DNA from: Ichthyophis bannanicus
Lineage: Eukaryota; Chordata; Amphibia; Gymnophiona; Ichthyophiidae
Assembly: GCA_033557465.1 (NCBI GenBank)
Contig: CM066033.1
Location: forward strand, 902,126,808 to 902,190,807
Reading direction: 5' to 3'
DNA: 64,000 bases
Shown here piece after piece: positions 51,031-62,066 of this stretch. The notes beneath the pieces were generated by a model. The model saw only the letters and a list, made by a program, of their open reading frames with translations, made no database searches and was not told where the DNA came from. Each line of letters starts with the position of its first letter. Within the stretch, counting starts at the first letter, position 1. The position numbers were made by a program, and so were the translations under genes.

Positions 51031-51386
51031 ACTAGTTGGATAGAACTAAAGATCACAGAAAATCCTCTCAATTATTAATTTCCTTTGATCCTAGTCACCT
51101 AGGCCTACCAGTGATAAAACATACTCTATCTAGATGGATAGCAGATTGCATTTCTTTTGCTTATGCACAAGCAGGATTCTCATTGGAGGGTCATGTCACT
51201 GCTCATAATGTCCGAGCTATGGCAACCTCCATTGCTAATCTCCATTCAGTAGCCATTGAGGACATCTGCCAGGCAGCTACCTGGTCTTCCATTCATACTT
51301 TTGCTGTACACTACTGTCTGGACAGAGACTCCCATCGGGATGCTGTCTTTGGCCAAGCTGTACTCCAGCACCTCTTTGGGACTTAA
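51031..51386 (+). pseudogene. DIRS-C recombinase, C-terminal part
   Basis: Reads RTKDHRKSSQLLISFDPSHL, GLPVIKHTLSRWIADCISFA, VTAHNVRAMATSIANLHSVA (HxxR box) and ATWSSIHTFAVHYCLDRDS (Tyr box), ending QAVLQHLFGT with TAA at 51384-51386. It completes the gene begun at 28140 and 34607. This part is undamaged in frame. Confidence 0.88.
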
Positions 51387-51907
51387 ACTCAACTCCTACC
51401 CTCCATCCCCGACTTCTACAAGATACCAGACTATCAATAGGGGAGCATCACCTCCTGGAATCGAGTCCACTGAACCACAACTCTTCCAGACTCTTTGGCT
51501 ACATGTTTTTTGCCTGAGGGATTGCACTACTTTCCCCACCATATCAGTCCGGTACCTGGGAACTAGTGAGTCCCATATGTGAAGACTGCATTCCCACCTT
51601 TTCTTGGAGATAGCTTAATTACTCACCAGTAATAGGTGATCTCCAGGAACAGCAGGGCTCAGTTTTCACAACCCACCCTCCCCCTAGGAGTTGCAGGGTT
51701 CTTTTATTTTCCTCTTCTTCTCAGCTACAAACTCAACTGAGGAGAGAAGGTGGGACTGCAGGCACAGTGGCCAGCTCCCAAATGTTTTCTTTTTGGACGC
51801 TGGGGAGCATTTCCGCATGGGCTCAGTCTGTGATGTTCACCCATATGTGAAGACTGATTCTTGCTGTTCCTGGAGATCACCTGTTACAGGTGAATAACTA
51901 TGCTTTA
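51387..51907 (+). repeat. DIRS-C 3' end: internal complementary region and 3' terminal repeat
   Basis: The internal complementary region is about 51565-51660 (CCCATATGTGAAGACTGCAT, TTACTCACCAGTAATAGGTG). The 3' repeat, 51735-51907, contains GGACGCTGGGGAGCATTTCC and ends GGTGAATAACTATGC. The partner 5' repeat is not in the window. This is the right boundary of the transposon block. Confidence 0.75.
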
Positions 51908-52539
51908 TCCACTGCCATAAAAGGAGGGGTGTGGGTGTGGGGGGGTTTATAGAGAGTTTAGACAAGCTCCCGGAGGGAAATTTCATAAACCATTTATTAG
52001 CTTTTTACTTTTCAGACTCGGAAATCCACTGCTCATCTCTGCTCAGGACAGAATGGATCCACTGGATATTTGAGACCTGGAAACTGTATCGACCATGGTC
52101 GGAGATATGACGCTTGCTAGGTTTGCTCAACCTTTCGTCTGATAAGCTATGAAACATTTTATGAAAACTGAGCTGTATACAAAATTTGAGCATCACAAAC
52201 TGATCTGTGTTTTGTACTGCAAAAAAACTATTTTAAACAGCAACATTTTGGGAACAAGACAAATAGCTAATACTATAATTAATGTTTTATATCATTAAAG
52301 TCAAATTTCTGACATTTTCGAAATAACTGCTTTTTTTTTAGTGCCAAACAGGAATCAGAAGCCACCTAGTTGCTCCGGCCCATCTCCATCCAGACATGCG
52401 CTTTTCTTGCCCGAATTAAAGATGACCACTCAAGGCTTCCTACGATAGTGGACGGGATCAGTACGTCAGGCCTTTAACTAACGTACATCCTTCTTCCGTA
52501 TGAATTATGCAGTGAGACTGAGGTCACCCAATCTAGATG
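51908..52539. other. Upstream flank of NRBP1, no gene found
   Basis: Ordinary sequence, AT-rich up to about 52370, then becoming GC-rich. No ORF or repeat I recognise. Confidence 0.5.
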
Positions 52540-53002
52540 AAAGCGAAGGCCGCTCCCTCTGCTCCCCCCCTCCCACCCGTCTTTCCCTTTTAGCGGCCCT
52601 CTCACCAATAAGATCCGAGCTTATTTCATGCTCCTTTTTGCTATTGGCGAACTCGAAAGCCAATCAAGCGTGGCCCGCGTGCGCTCATTCGGTCGCGAGG
52701 GGCCGAATGGCGTTCCTCTGCCAGTTGTCAGAAAGTAGTAAGCGGCGTCACGTTGTGCGGCGCGAGTCAGGCCCTGTTGGAGCCTGCGTGACAGAGAAAG
52801 AGCGAGCGAGGAGGTTGCGACAATCCGGTTCCACTCACTGAGGACGAGATCCATTCCCTGCCTGCGGTGGCAGAGATTCGCCGTTTCGCTTTTAGGTCTT
52901 CTCTGGGACGGTACTGACTGGCTCGCAGCTGGGCGCTGGCGGCCCAGGAGCAAGGAGTTTACGCCAGCGACTGCGGCCGGGGAGGAGTGCACGGGACTTG
53001 GG
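52540..53002 (+). promoter_or_regulatory. NRBP1: CpG-island promoter and non-coding exon 1 of NRBP1
   Basis: A sharply CpG-rich stretch between AT-rich flanks. CCAAT boxes lie at 52605-52609 and 52660-52664, with an inverted one (ATTGG) at 52643-52647, and a CRE-like CGTCA at 52746-52750. No TATA box is apparent. A splice donor G|GTAAGC follows 53002, in frame with no ORF, so exon 1 is non-coding. The transcription start is probably between about 52700 and 52850 (inference). Exon 2 with the start codon is 4.5 kb downstream. Confidence 0.75.
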
Positions 53003-55128
53003 GTAAGCGAAAGGATGTTGGATGAGTTGAGAGAAATGGGGAGGGGGGAGGAATAGAAGAATTGAGGGAGGGGAAAGAGGAGGCAGGCACGAATGGACGC
53101 CGAGAGTAGCGAAGTGTATTGAGAGAAAGAGGGCTTGGGGAATTGGGTGATGTCTGTAGTGCGCTTGGAAGAGGGAGAGGCATGAAGTGGATGGTGGTGG
53201 GAGTAGGGTAAGAGTAATGTATTTTAAAAAGGCGGTGGAAAGAGATGGGGTGGGCAGTAAAGAGTTAATGAAGAGAAGGGGGTGCTCTAGGAAGCGTGGA
53301 GGAGGTTGAGAGGGAGGGGAGCGCAGAAAATGGGGGGAGGGGGACCTTTTGAAGGCAAGGAAGACGGGAAAGCTTTTATAGTGAGGGGATAACTTTCGTT
53401 TTTACTGTGGTGTTACACGTTGAACTCTTTAGGATTATAAAGTATAGTTTTTATTGGACCAACATTGGAATTATTGTAGTGTATGTGAACCTACTACTTT
53501 CGAGATCATATAGGTTCTCCCTAATTTTGTACCTCTAATTGTAGGTTGTAATCAATACCCTTATATTGGTGGCCTTTTAAGGTATTGCTTCTGAAAATTT
53601 CCTCACCTTCATTTCTCCCTTCCGCTTTTCCTTTAATTATTTTATCAGGCAAACTGAGAATCCCTACTAGTAGAGGGCCTCTTGCAAGCCTGAACATTTC
53701 ATATACATTCCTCTGTTGGTATGTGTTCACCCCAGTGTCAAACTGCCCTTTCTGGGATCTCAATAACGTTGCTGATACAGCAGTATGTAGAGCTGATGTT
53801 CTGCATATATTAAAATAACTTAAAATGTTGTTGTTTTTTTTGGGTAGAAATGCTTTTATAGTAAGGCTGGTGTACCATTGAGATGTCTGAAGTTAAACTG
53901 TAAGCAAAGCTGTTCATGCCTGGATCAGCATTAGAGTGATCAAGGATTGAATGGACATGGGGACTGAACTCTCCCTTAAGGTCTGGCTGCAGTGTAAAAA
54001 CAGAGTCAAGTTGCAGGCTTGGGGTTTGCACTGTCTTTTGCACTGTACCTAGTCTGTCAATAAACAGACTGCAGTTTCTGATGCTGTTTAATTGAACTTA
54101 GCAGATAAAATAGAACAGATACTCATTGTTTATTGTGCTAGGTGTTCATTCCTTGTTAATGGATAGTTTCTAGTTAATGCTTATAGTGTGCTGCAACTTT
54201 GTAACATGCTAACATAGGTCTCAAATTGAACAAAGACACTTGTTCATGCTTTTCAGACTTCTTCCAAATGTTGTACACTTATTCTTTGTTTTGTCCATGT
54301 ATCCTTTCACTTTGTGGTAAGCAGCTAAGAATTATAGCTAGTTTGTTTTCATATTAAATCAGAGGATTGTTTTTGTTCTGTAGTATTTTTATTTTTTATG
54401 ATTCCAATTCACAAGGAACTGACTTTGGTAGATATCAGGTATATCCCTCAAAGTTTGTTCCCCCTCCCTCCCTCCCTCCTAATTTTCAACCACTTTTCTC
54501 TTTAGGCAAGTCATGATAGTGAGAATGCTCATGGAAGAACCATATACTTTAGCTTTTTGAGTTTGGTAGATATGCACCATGGTCCAGCTTACTGAGTGCT
54601 GTGCACTCTTCCTTTACACTATCAATTGCTGTTGACCTGAGGAGCAGAGATTGGGAGGTGAAAATCAAACCCATATTTTGGTACTATTTATTACCTTAAG
54701 GAACTCATATAGTAGCCATCTTAACTTTATCTGTTTTGGCTTGTGGCTTCAACCTCTGTAAGTCCACTGATTTGAACTAACAATCCATCACTATCAACTT
54801 AGTCCTGCCAAGAGTTCTGTATGGTTGGTGACTGCTTTCTCTATTGGGGGAGGTTTAATTTCACTCTAAATGTCCTGGTTAAGCAGAGCTTACTGCTTAA
54901 GCTGCCATTCAGGAGTGTGATGCTACTATTTCTCCATGGACAGATTTTAACTTTGTGAAAAACCTTGGAATAGATCCCCCAAGTCTCCTGTTTACCTTCT
55001 ATGTGTTTCCTTACCATTCCACTAGATATATCCTAGTCCCAAGTTGTTGTCTGTCTTGACTAGATTAATTTCTTATGGGTAGGGACTCTTACATGTCTGT
55101 ACAGCACTGTCTGCCATTTATTTTATTT
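53003..55128 (+). other. NRBP1 intron 1, first part
   Basis: Purine-rich (GGGGAGGGGGGAGGAATAG) to about 53370, then ordinary AT-rich intron sequence with a TCCC repeat near 54465-54480. No exon or repeat family recognised. Confidence 0.6.
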
Positions 55129-55709
55129 AGCCAATAAAAATATATTACTCTAATGGTACCTACTAAAATTCCAGAGACTACTTGAAATTATCTCTTGTTG
55201 AAACACCAATGAATATGTGCAATTATTTTATAGAGCGGGTCTCAGACTATAAGGGAGCTTTAGCATTGGTTTTTCCGCTATTAACTGCTCCTTTTTTTGC
55301 ATCAATGACCCTTTTTCTGAGAAACTTTTATAAAACCCTGGTGTTACCAATCCAAGTGTTTAAACATAGATTTCCCACTCATCAGCAGTAAAATACATAA
55401 AGTCAGGCTTATCTTAGATACTAATATACTAAGATAAGCCTGACTTTATGTATTTTACTGCTGATGAGTGGGAAATCTATGTTTAAACACTTGGATACCA
55501 GGGTTTTATAAAAGTTTCTCAGAAAAAGGGTCATTGATGCAAAAAAGGAGCAGTTAATAGCGGAAAAACCAATGCTAAAGCTCCCTTATAGTCTGAGACC
55601 CGCTCTATAAAATAATTGCACATATTCATTGGTGTTTCAACAAGAGATAATTTCAAGTAGTCTCTGGAATTTTAGTAGGTACCATTAGAGTAATATATTT
55701 TTATTGGCT
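55129..55709. repeat. Nearly perfect palindrome of about 580 bp
   Basis: The arms, about 55129-55417 and 55429-55709, are reverse complements almost throughout; the main difference is an indel where CCTGGTGTTACCAATCCAAG faces CTTGGATACCAGG. The spacer is only about 11 bp (ATACTAATATA). The outer ends are AGCCAATAAAAATATATTAC and its complement. No known transposon coding sequence. It could be a recent inverted duplication or a foldback element. Confidence 0.9.
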
Positions 55710-55744
55710 CAGTGGCAATATTACTCTTAAGTTTTCAGACCATA

Positions 55745-57075
55745 TCAGATTTATTTTATTTAAATATTTTTATATTTTGCCCCTTCCAGTGATCAGGGGC
55801 GGTTTACAATGAACAGAACTCATTTACAAAGAAGGTAGAACATATCAAACTATATTACAAGGTACTATTTACAAATCAGCTATTCACATATATAGACGAA
55901 TAGCGGATGCTGAGGCAGAGCTATTTACAGTGTAGTGTGGGAAAGGGAACGGGATAAGGGAGAAATATATTAAATGGAGTTTCATAAAGAGAGGTTTGGG
56001 GGGGAGAAGAGTAACTAATCTAAGCTATATCAAGTGAGAGAGAGGTTCAGGAGGGTATGTATTGTATTTGTATTTCTCCGGTATATAGCGGAGAGAAGTA
56101 GGGGGGATCATGGTGTTTGAGGGGGAGCTGAATGAAGAAGAACGTTTTAAGCTGTTTTCTAAAAGGCTGTAGATCTCTTATTAGTCTTAGGTTGTCTGGG
56201 AGAGCATTCCAGAGAGGAGGGGCTACAAACATAAACGCTCTTTAACTTGTAGTTTAGTGTGAGGACATGGATGGTGATTGGTTGAGAATGATACCTAAGT
56301 ATTTGACTTCTATTTAACTTCTATGGCAACTTCATTTATGTAAATTTTAGTGGGTGGTGAAAAGCTCTGGTCCCGGGTTATGTATAAAATTTCTGTTTTA
56401 ATGAAATTGATACATAGGTTGTGTGTGGAGAGCCAACTCGTAATGTCCTTGAGACACTCTTGAATTTGGGGGCAAAGGGGGTTGGTGATATCTATTGGGT
56501 GATAGAACATTATATCATCTGCATATAGATGATGTACTTTGTTTCCTGAGGATGTTGCATATAAAGGTTAAAAAGGAGGGCAGAGAGGGAGGAGCCTTGA
56601 GGAACACCCTGGGTCTGGTTGAAGATTGGGTCAGCAACCTCCTCTATCAGGACCTGTTGTGTGTCTGATCTGTAAGACAGTACCTTGTAGGCAAATTTGT
56701 TGAAGTCTGGAAATGAGAGATTTGTGGCAGATGCTTTCAAAGCTATATCGAGAAACACAAGCATAAATACTTGTTTGCAGTTATTACTCTTGAGCACATT
56801 CATCTGCAGCATTAACAGCATAAGGGTTTCGACACTGGTGTTGTCTAAAACCAAAACCATGCTGTTGGGTGTCCAAGGGGACATTTAAGTTAACAAAGTC
56901 TTGTAATTGGATATGCATTGCTTATTCGATAATTTTTGCCAGCAGAGGAAGGCTAGAGATGGGGCGATAAGAATTTGGGAGCGATTTGTCAGTTACATTG
57001 GGTTTGAGGATACGGCAAATGATTGCTTGTTTCAGCGTTGTTGGCATTTGGCCTGTCTCCGGGGATCTATTATAT
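55745..57075 (-). pseudogene. L2-clade LINE fragment in NRBP1 intron 1
   Basis: Minus-strand RT: LPNSYRPISSLPLLAKIIE, TSVETLMLLMLQMNV, VFLDIALKASATN (motif A region), GVPQGSSLSALLFNLYMQ, degraded IIYMQMI where the YADD box should be, then CINFIKTEILYITRDQSF and PPLWNALPDNLRLIRDLQ. The 3' end near 55745-55770 is AAATATTTAAATAAAATAAA. Endonuclease absent; stops and frameshifts throughout. Similar to, but distinct from, the copy at 37771-42810. Confidence 0.82.
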
Positions 57076-57513
57076 AAATAAGTAGTAGATAAAAACAGAT
57101 AAGGACTAATTGCCCATCTGGCGTGTCTTTTCTGTGTTCTCTGCTACTCTGGGTAGATCAGCATATAAATTTCAACATTGGCTGTCTTCCACTCCATGTC
57201 TCTTATTAGACTTTCAACTTTCTTACATGGGCCAGATCCAGAAGGTAGTGGTAGTATTTTTGAAATTCCTTTACTGTGCCAGTCTCTATCATGTGTGCTT
57301 TTGGCTATCCTAGACATTGTCCTTTTTCCTTGCAAGTCCTACATGTGATGTTAGTTTTAGTCTGTATCCTGGTTCTACTAGTTCCTATACAAATCTTTGC
57401 CAGTGCTTCTTTAAATAATTGTATACAATGTTTACCTCTTCTATATAAGTAACAATGTTTCACAATATGCATGCTTGGTCCTCTGTTTAATTTTTTTTGT
57501 TTGTTTGTTTAAG
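57076..57513 (+). other. NRBP1 intron 1, last part with splice acceptor
   Basis: AT-rich. It ends with a T-rich tract (TTTTTTTTGTTTGTTTGTTT) and AAG at 57511-57513, a good acceptor. Confidence 0.65.
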
Positions 57514-57755
57514 GTTCCGAGACCCCTCCTTCTAAAAGGGGCAAAATGTCTGAAGGAGAGGGTAAGACAGCCCCCACTACTGGCTCAGACCCTAAACTGG
57601 AGTCCATGTCATTGTCAGGTATAACCTCCATGTCTCCACCAGTGACTGCATCAACTGCAGCACCACCTCAGGAGGAAGAAGAGGAGGAGAGTGAAGATGA
57701 ATCTGAAATTTTGGAGGAGTCTCCTTGTGGTCGTTGGCAGAAGAGACGTGAAGAG
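57514..57755 (+). CDS. NRBP1: NRBP1 exon 2, first coding exon
   Basis: The acceptor AAG| precedes 57514 and the donor AG|GTCAGT follows 57755. The 32-base 5' UTR portion precedes ATG at 57546; 70 codons follow, phase 0. The product begins MSEGEGKTAPTTGSDPKLES, then a Ser/Thr/Pro stretch, an acidic run (EEEEEESEDESEILEES) and SPCGRWQKRREE. The acidic-to-WQKRREE segment is the hallmark of NRBP pseudokinases, and the MSEGE start distinguishes NRBP1 from NRBP2. The family acts as an adaptor in trafficking and ubiquitin-related signalling. The pseudokinase domain lies in later exons outside the window. Confidence 0.92.
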
Positions 57756-57959
57756 GTCAGTTAGAGAACACAGGGCCAAGTCATTGATGCAGAGTTCTGG
57801 TGTGAATAGTAGTCATGTGTTCTGTGTGTATGGATTTGTTTTTTTTGTTTGCTGCCCTGATGCCTTAGGGATCTTTGTGTACAAAGGCAATGTGAATTGT
57901 CTGTTTTCTAAATCTAGGAAAGGAAGTGATGAGCGAGGTGACTGAATAATTTTGTCCTC
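57756..57959 (+). other. Start of NRBP1 intron 2
   Basis: Begins GTCAGTTAGAG. Ordinary intron sequence; the reading frame continuing from exon 2 stops at 57762-57764. Confidence 0.7.
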
Positions 57960-58560
57960 TGCAAGTTTAAAAACGTTGAATCACAAATGGATTGCAAGGA
58001 GTTGCAGGAGGACATGGCAGCTGAAATTTAGTGTGGGCTAGTGCAGAATGATTCCTATAGGGGAAACTGCTAGGTATCGTATTTAGGAGTCACCAACCAG
58101 GAGGGTTGTATTTGAAACTTTGTGGATAGGAGGTTGAAATCTTTAGCAGAGTGGCATGATTTAAAAAAACAACCTGAAAACCTTATTGTTAGGCATTATT
58201 CAGGAAGGAATGGAGCATAGAGAATATTAAAAATCCTCTGCTTCTATCTTGCAACAGCACCTAGAAGAGCAGTCAAAATGATGAAGGGGATGGAACAAAG
58301 CCCCTATAAAAAGGCTAGACAGATCAGGATTAGTGAGGGGAGAGAGAAGAGATTTAGAAATTCCCCCCCCCCCTCCCCAAATAAAGCAAAAACTGGAGTG
58401 GGGTTAATAAAGAATGGCGGTTTACTCTCATATAGTACTATAGGGGGCTCTTAATGAAACTAATAGGTCATATGTTTAAAACAAATGGGCAAGTGTTTAA
58501 TTTCCTCCTATGAGATATCAAGAAAGGGAGGAGATGGTGACAGTGGCCCAAGGAATGAAG
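57960..58560 (+). pseudogene. Old CR1 LINE relic
   Basis: Degraded CR1 ORF2 3' part: LLGIIQEGMEHRE near 58190, RAVKMMKGMEQSPYKKA near 58270-58320, and HMFKTNGQVFNFL near 58470. These align with LGIIRKGMENKTKD, RATKLVKGMEGYSYEER and later blocks of the intact CR1. Many stops; older than the other CR1 copies. Confidence 0.6.
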
Positions 58561-60421
58561 TGGGAGGTAGAGGTGATCTGCTTGAGAACTCGATTGTGGT
58601 TTTTTCATGGAAGTAGTCTGGTTAAAGAGTAAAGTGGAGGATGGGAGGTAGAGGCAGTTGAGGAAAGGGGCTGAGGCAGAGAATGGTTTGGAGGCAAGTT
58701 ATACTTGCCAAGATTATGTTCATTTGATCAAGAGCAGACTGAAATAGTATACATAAATTTTGAAATGTATGAAATTGGCGTAGGTACAGGATTTTATCTG
58801 GAGATGCTCTGCAGAGTTAGGGACAAAGCGTAGGCAGCAAATTTTGTGAGTAAGCCAAGGTCATCCCTCTTTCATTCTCTTACATGTGCACTTTTTTTTT
58901 TTTAAATACTTCTCCACTTTTTTCTTTACAGCTGATCATCTTGTCTCATGGCCACCTCTGTTTCAGCCTCATTTCGTCTTTTCTTGCTAGTTCCTCCTTT
59001 TAACTCATCCATGCCCTCTCCCTCCCTGGATTAAAACAGGAGGAAGAGAGCTGGAGCATCTGGGGCCATAGCTGCCTCTGCCAGCAGTGGGTGTTGGCCA
59101 TTGTCACATGGCAGACATGCAGGCTTGCAGTAAATGGATATTCAGTCTAGAATAGCGGCGGTGTTGGCAGTGATCACATCCTTAAGGGAGGGAGCAGGTA
59201 TGCATGTCTGGTGGTAATCATAATGGAAGTGGGGGAGAATACACCTACACTTTAGACCTTGTGGCAATAATCATGGCAGAAGTTGCAGTGAAGATAATTC
59301 TCGGTACTTGCCAACTGTTCTGCTTGTTGTTCAAGCAGCAGTCATATAGCTGACCTTGGGATGCTGTCTGTTCATGATTTTTAATTAACTGGGATACGTC
59401 TGACATCAGCTGATGCCTTTGTGACCTTGTTTGAGGGCCACTGCCACTGTTGGTCACAGTGGATACTGTTTCAGTATGAATTTGGTGTAAGTGGCAATTG
59501 AGGTAGGTTACAACAATACCTTTGAGCTGAGTCTTTGGTGTAAGTTCACTTTCTGTTCTGACTCGAGGATTTAGAATTTTTTTCTGCCCTGCCCTACCTT
59601 ACCCCATCCCTAGAGCAGTGGCAAGCAGGATGCCTGCATTGGGTGACAAGCCCATGTGCGAGGTGCATGTTGCTGTCTATGATCATGCAAGCCCAAGTGG
59701 AAAGCGGGTACTTTTTTGTCTGAATGCCCTACTTACCCCTGCAGTTTGCTAATATTTGTCCTTCACCCCTTTGTTTTTCCTTTAGCCTAGCACCGGAAAG
59801 GCCCTTGCTGTTTTGTCTTTTGTCCTTGATTTCACTTTTTTTGTAGAGCAATTGGAGGAATGGGTCTAACATTTCCTATTTTCTTCTACATTCTCTCCTG
59901 TGTATAGGTCAAACATAATTAACTTGACTACTCCTTTTTTCATTCACATCTTTAGAGCTTTAGTTTTGTAACTACTAAGCGCTGTTGGACCAGAACTCAC
60001 TCATCTAGTTTCCCCACACTTGCACTTCTCCCCCTACTCAAATAAGGTTTTTAAATGTATTTTAGTTTCATACATGTTCAGCTATGGCTGCAGTAATGGT
60101 GTTTAGGCCTAGGAAACCCTTGGGTTCCACACATCACCACAGCAGAGAGAGCCTATTGGAAAAATCTTCCATGCTGTTGAACTTATCGTGTATATAAATG
60201 CTGTGCAAAACATATGCTCTGTAAGGCACTGGATTTTCCGATAAAGGTGAATTAAATTTTCATTCTAATTTGTGAGTCCAATGTTTTGCCATCTTGCAGG
60301 TAGTTTCTGGGATCCTTTTGACTGCATTTGCTTGTTTTTGGATAAAGCACGCAAAAAGCAGGAAGCATAGGTATAGGAAGTGATTATTGTCCAGCACACA
60401 GAACACTGACCCCCAAAGATA
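58561..60421 (+). other. NRBP1 intron 2, no gene found
   Basis: Ordinary intron sequence. Short ORFs only, with no motif. A T-run near 58892-58902. Confidence 0.55.
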
Positions 60422-60640
60422 CACGAAGGGCTTCCCAAACTTGTCTTAGGGACCCCACAGCCAGTCTGGTTTTGAGGATGCTCACAGTGAATAAAGTATG
60501 AGACTTTTCATGTTTCAAAGATGAAACTGATGCAAATCTCTCATATCCATTCATTGTAGATATTCTGAAAACCAGACTGGCTGTGAGCCCCTAAGGCTTG
60601 TTTGGGATGCCTTGCCCTACGAAACACTGGGGGGATTTTG
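60422..60640. mobile_element. Palindromic non-autonomous DNA-transposon-like repeat
   Basis: The first 50 bp (CCCAAACTTGTCTTAGGGAC, CCACAGCCAGTCTGGTTTT) are inverted at the end (AAAACCAGACTGGCTGTGAG, CCCCTAAGGCTTGTTTGGG). The centre contains GATGCAAATCTCTCATATCC and CATTCATTGTAGATATTCTG. The structure is that of a MITE of about 220 bp without coding sequence. I recognise the general repeat type from other vertebrate genomes but cannot name it safely. Confidence 0.7.
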
Positions 60641-62066
60641 GGCTAATGTGGTGGGAATCCTGAGTTGAAGGGAGCTTAACACTGTATCTGCAAAACTTCT
60701 TCAATTAAATGAAATATTTTATAAGAGTGGGCTAAGTAATGAATTGCCATAGGCAGACGTTTGCCACAGAAAAACTAGTTAGGGGCCCCATATTCTGTTT
60801 GACTGCATTGAAATAGATTTTGAAGCATCCTACCAGGTGACATCTCATTTGACAGACTAAATCCAATAGTGTGACCTGTTTTATCTACTGCAGAATGCTT
60901 GTTTGGGCTTGGGGTCGTCTCCTCTTGCTTCAAACTGAAAATAAACAACAAACTCATTTGAAACAAGTTATACTCCTTTGGTGCATAGTAAAATACACTT
61001 TTCCTAGAATTCGATTCAGGGGCATAATTCACTCATTTCCCTGCCTAAAAAGAAATTGGAAGTAACTGATAACCCAGGCAAACAATCTTAGCATAAACAA
61101 CCAAAATTTACTTGTGTGGTACATTAGAATACTCAGTTTTCTTATAGCTTTAACTAAAAGCACTTGGTCAACAATATATGAATGAATGGTAAAGTTCTCT
61201 TTAAAATTCCCTAATTAAGGGGGAGGGGGATGATTTGAGGCTGTTAGGGAAGAGCAATATGGTACAATCTCACCTACTGGATCTTTTCCACCCTTCAGAG
61301 GGAAGGAGGATATTCAAGATAACCTTCAAGCCCAGACTACTACTTCTCCTCTTCCTCCACTGAGTTGGTGGAGGAAGAGGGCCCCAAGGGGTAAGGTGCA
61401 TCTAATACTCTATGAACAAAGACTTATCTTGTTGGGTGTTTTTTTTTACTTAAAACTAGACTGGAATTAAAAGAAAATGAAAAAGCTTAACTAGGAGGGG
61501 GTAATACTCAAGTAGGTGGAGGAAGTATGAAGAATATTTTCCTTGACAAAGAGGTAAAAAGTGATAGGAGAATCCTAGTAACATCCCTTACCTTGGGGGC
61601 TCACTGTACCCTCTGAAGAGGGAGAACTCTCCTGCAGCCACTTCTCTTCACTCTAATCTAGTCCTGGTAACTGGTGTTGCCTTCCTCCCTGGTTTTCAAA
61701 GTTTGAATTAGTTTACTTCCTTTGTGTTGGGGTTCAAATGATACTGCCTTGCACTGATTGTTTTGGCGCTGAATGGAAGAAAATACCACTTGGGGCTTCC
61801 ATAAGGGGTCTGTCTGGCCCTGGGAGTGAGGGGGTAGGATATGGGGAAAATTGAGAGGATATTAACAGAGGTGATGTAAAGCAGAGAACCCTGTGTGAAC
61901 CCAGGAACCAGACTACTTTGTGCAGCCAGTGGACCAGCTACATCCTAATCTATGCAAGTAGTATCAGGCTTCAAGACCTTGGAGGCAGGAAAGAAATCCT
62001 AGCCAAATCACTGTTCATCAAGCATGTCTGACTCATGGCCCTAGGTTACACTCCCTTGTCATTTAT
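60641..62066 (+). other. NRBP1 intron 2, no gene found
   Basis: Ordinary intron sequence up to the DIRS-G insertion. A small ORF at 60871-61065 has no recognisable features. Confidence 0.5.

Larger units (their letters stand above)
8079..51907 (+). mobile_element. DIRS-C: outermost DIRS element, 5'-truncated, in many pieces
   Basis: A DIRS-type tyrosine-recombinase retrotransposon reassembled from 8079-9699, 26916-28589, 34607-34857 and 51031-51907. The order is gag remnant, RT-RNase H, recombinase, internal complementary region, 3' terminal repeat. Its 5' repeat and gag start are missing: it begins abruptly after the RTE tail. Insertions are DIRS-B (9700-26915), an L1-like LINE (28590-34606) and a 16-kb composite block (about 34858-51030). 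The B insertion left no target duplication (TTCATC | TTTTCTTACTTA rejoin to encode FIFSYLDDW), as expected for recombinase-mediated integration. Confidence 0.85.

Noticed and set aside
57756..57945. Reading frames running past NRBP1 exon 2
   Set aside because: A consensus splice donor at 57756-57757 ends the exon at the place expected for NRBP1; the continuation hits a stop after two codons.
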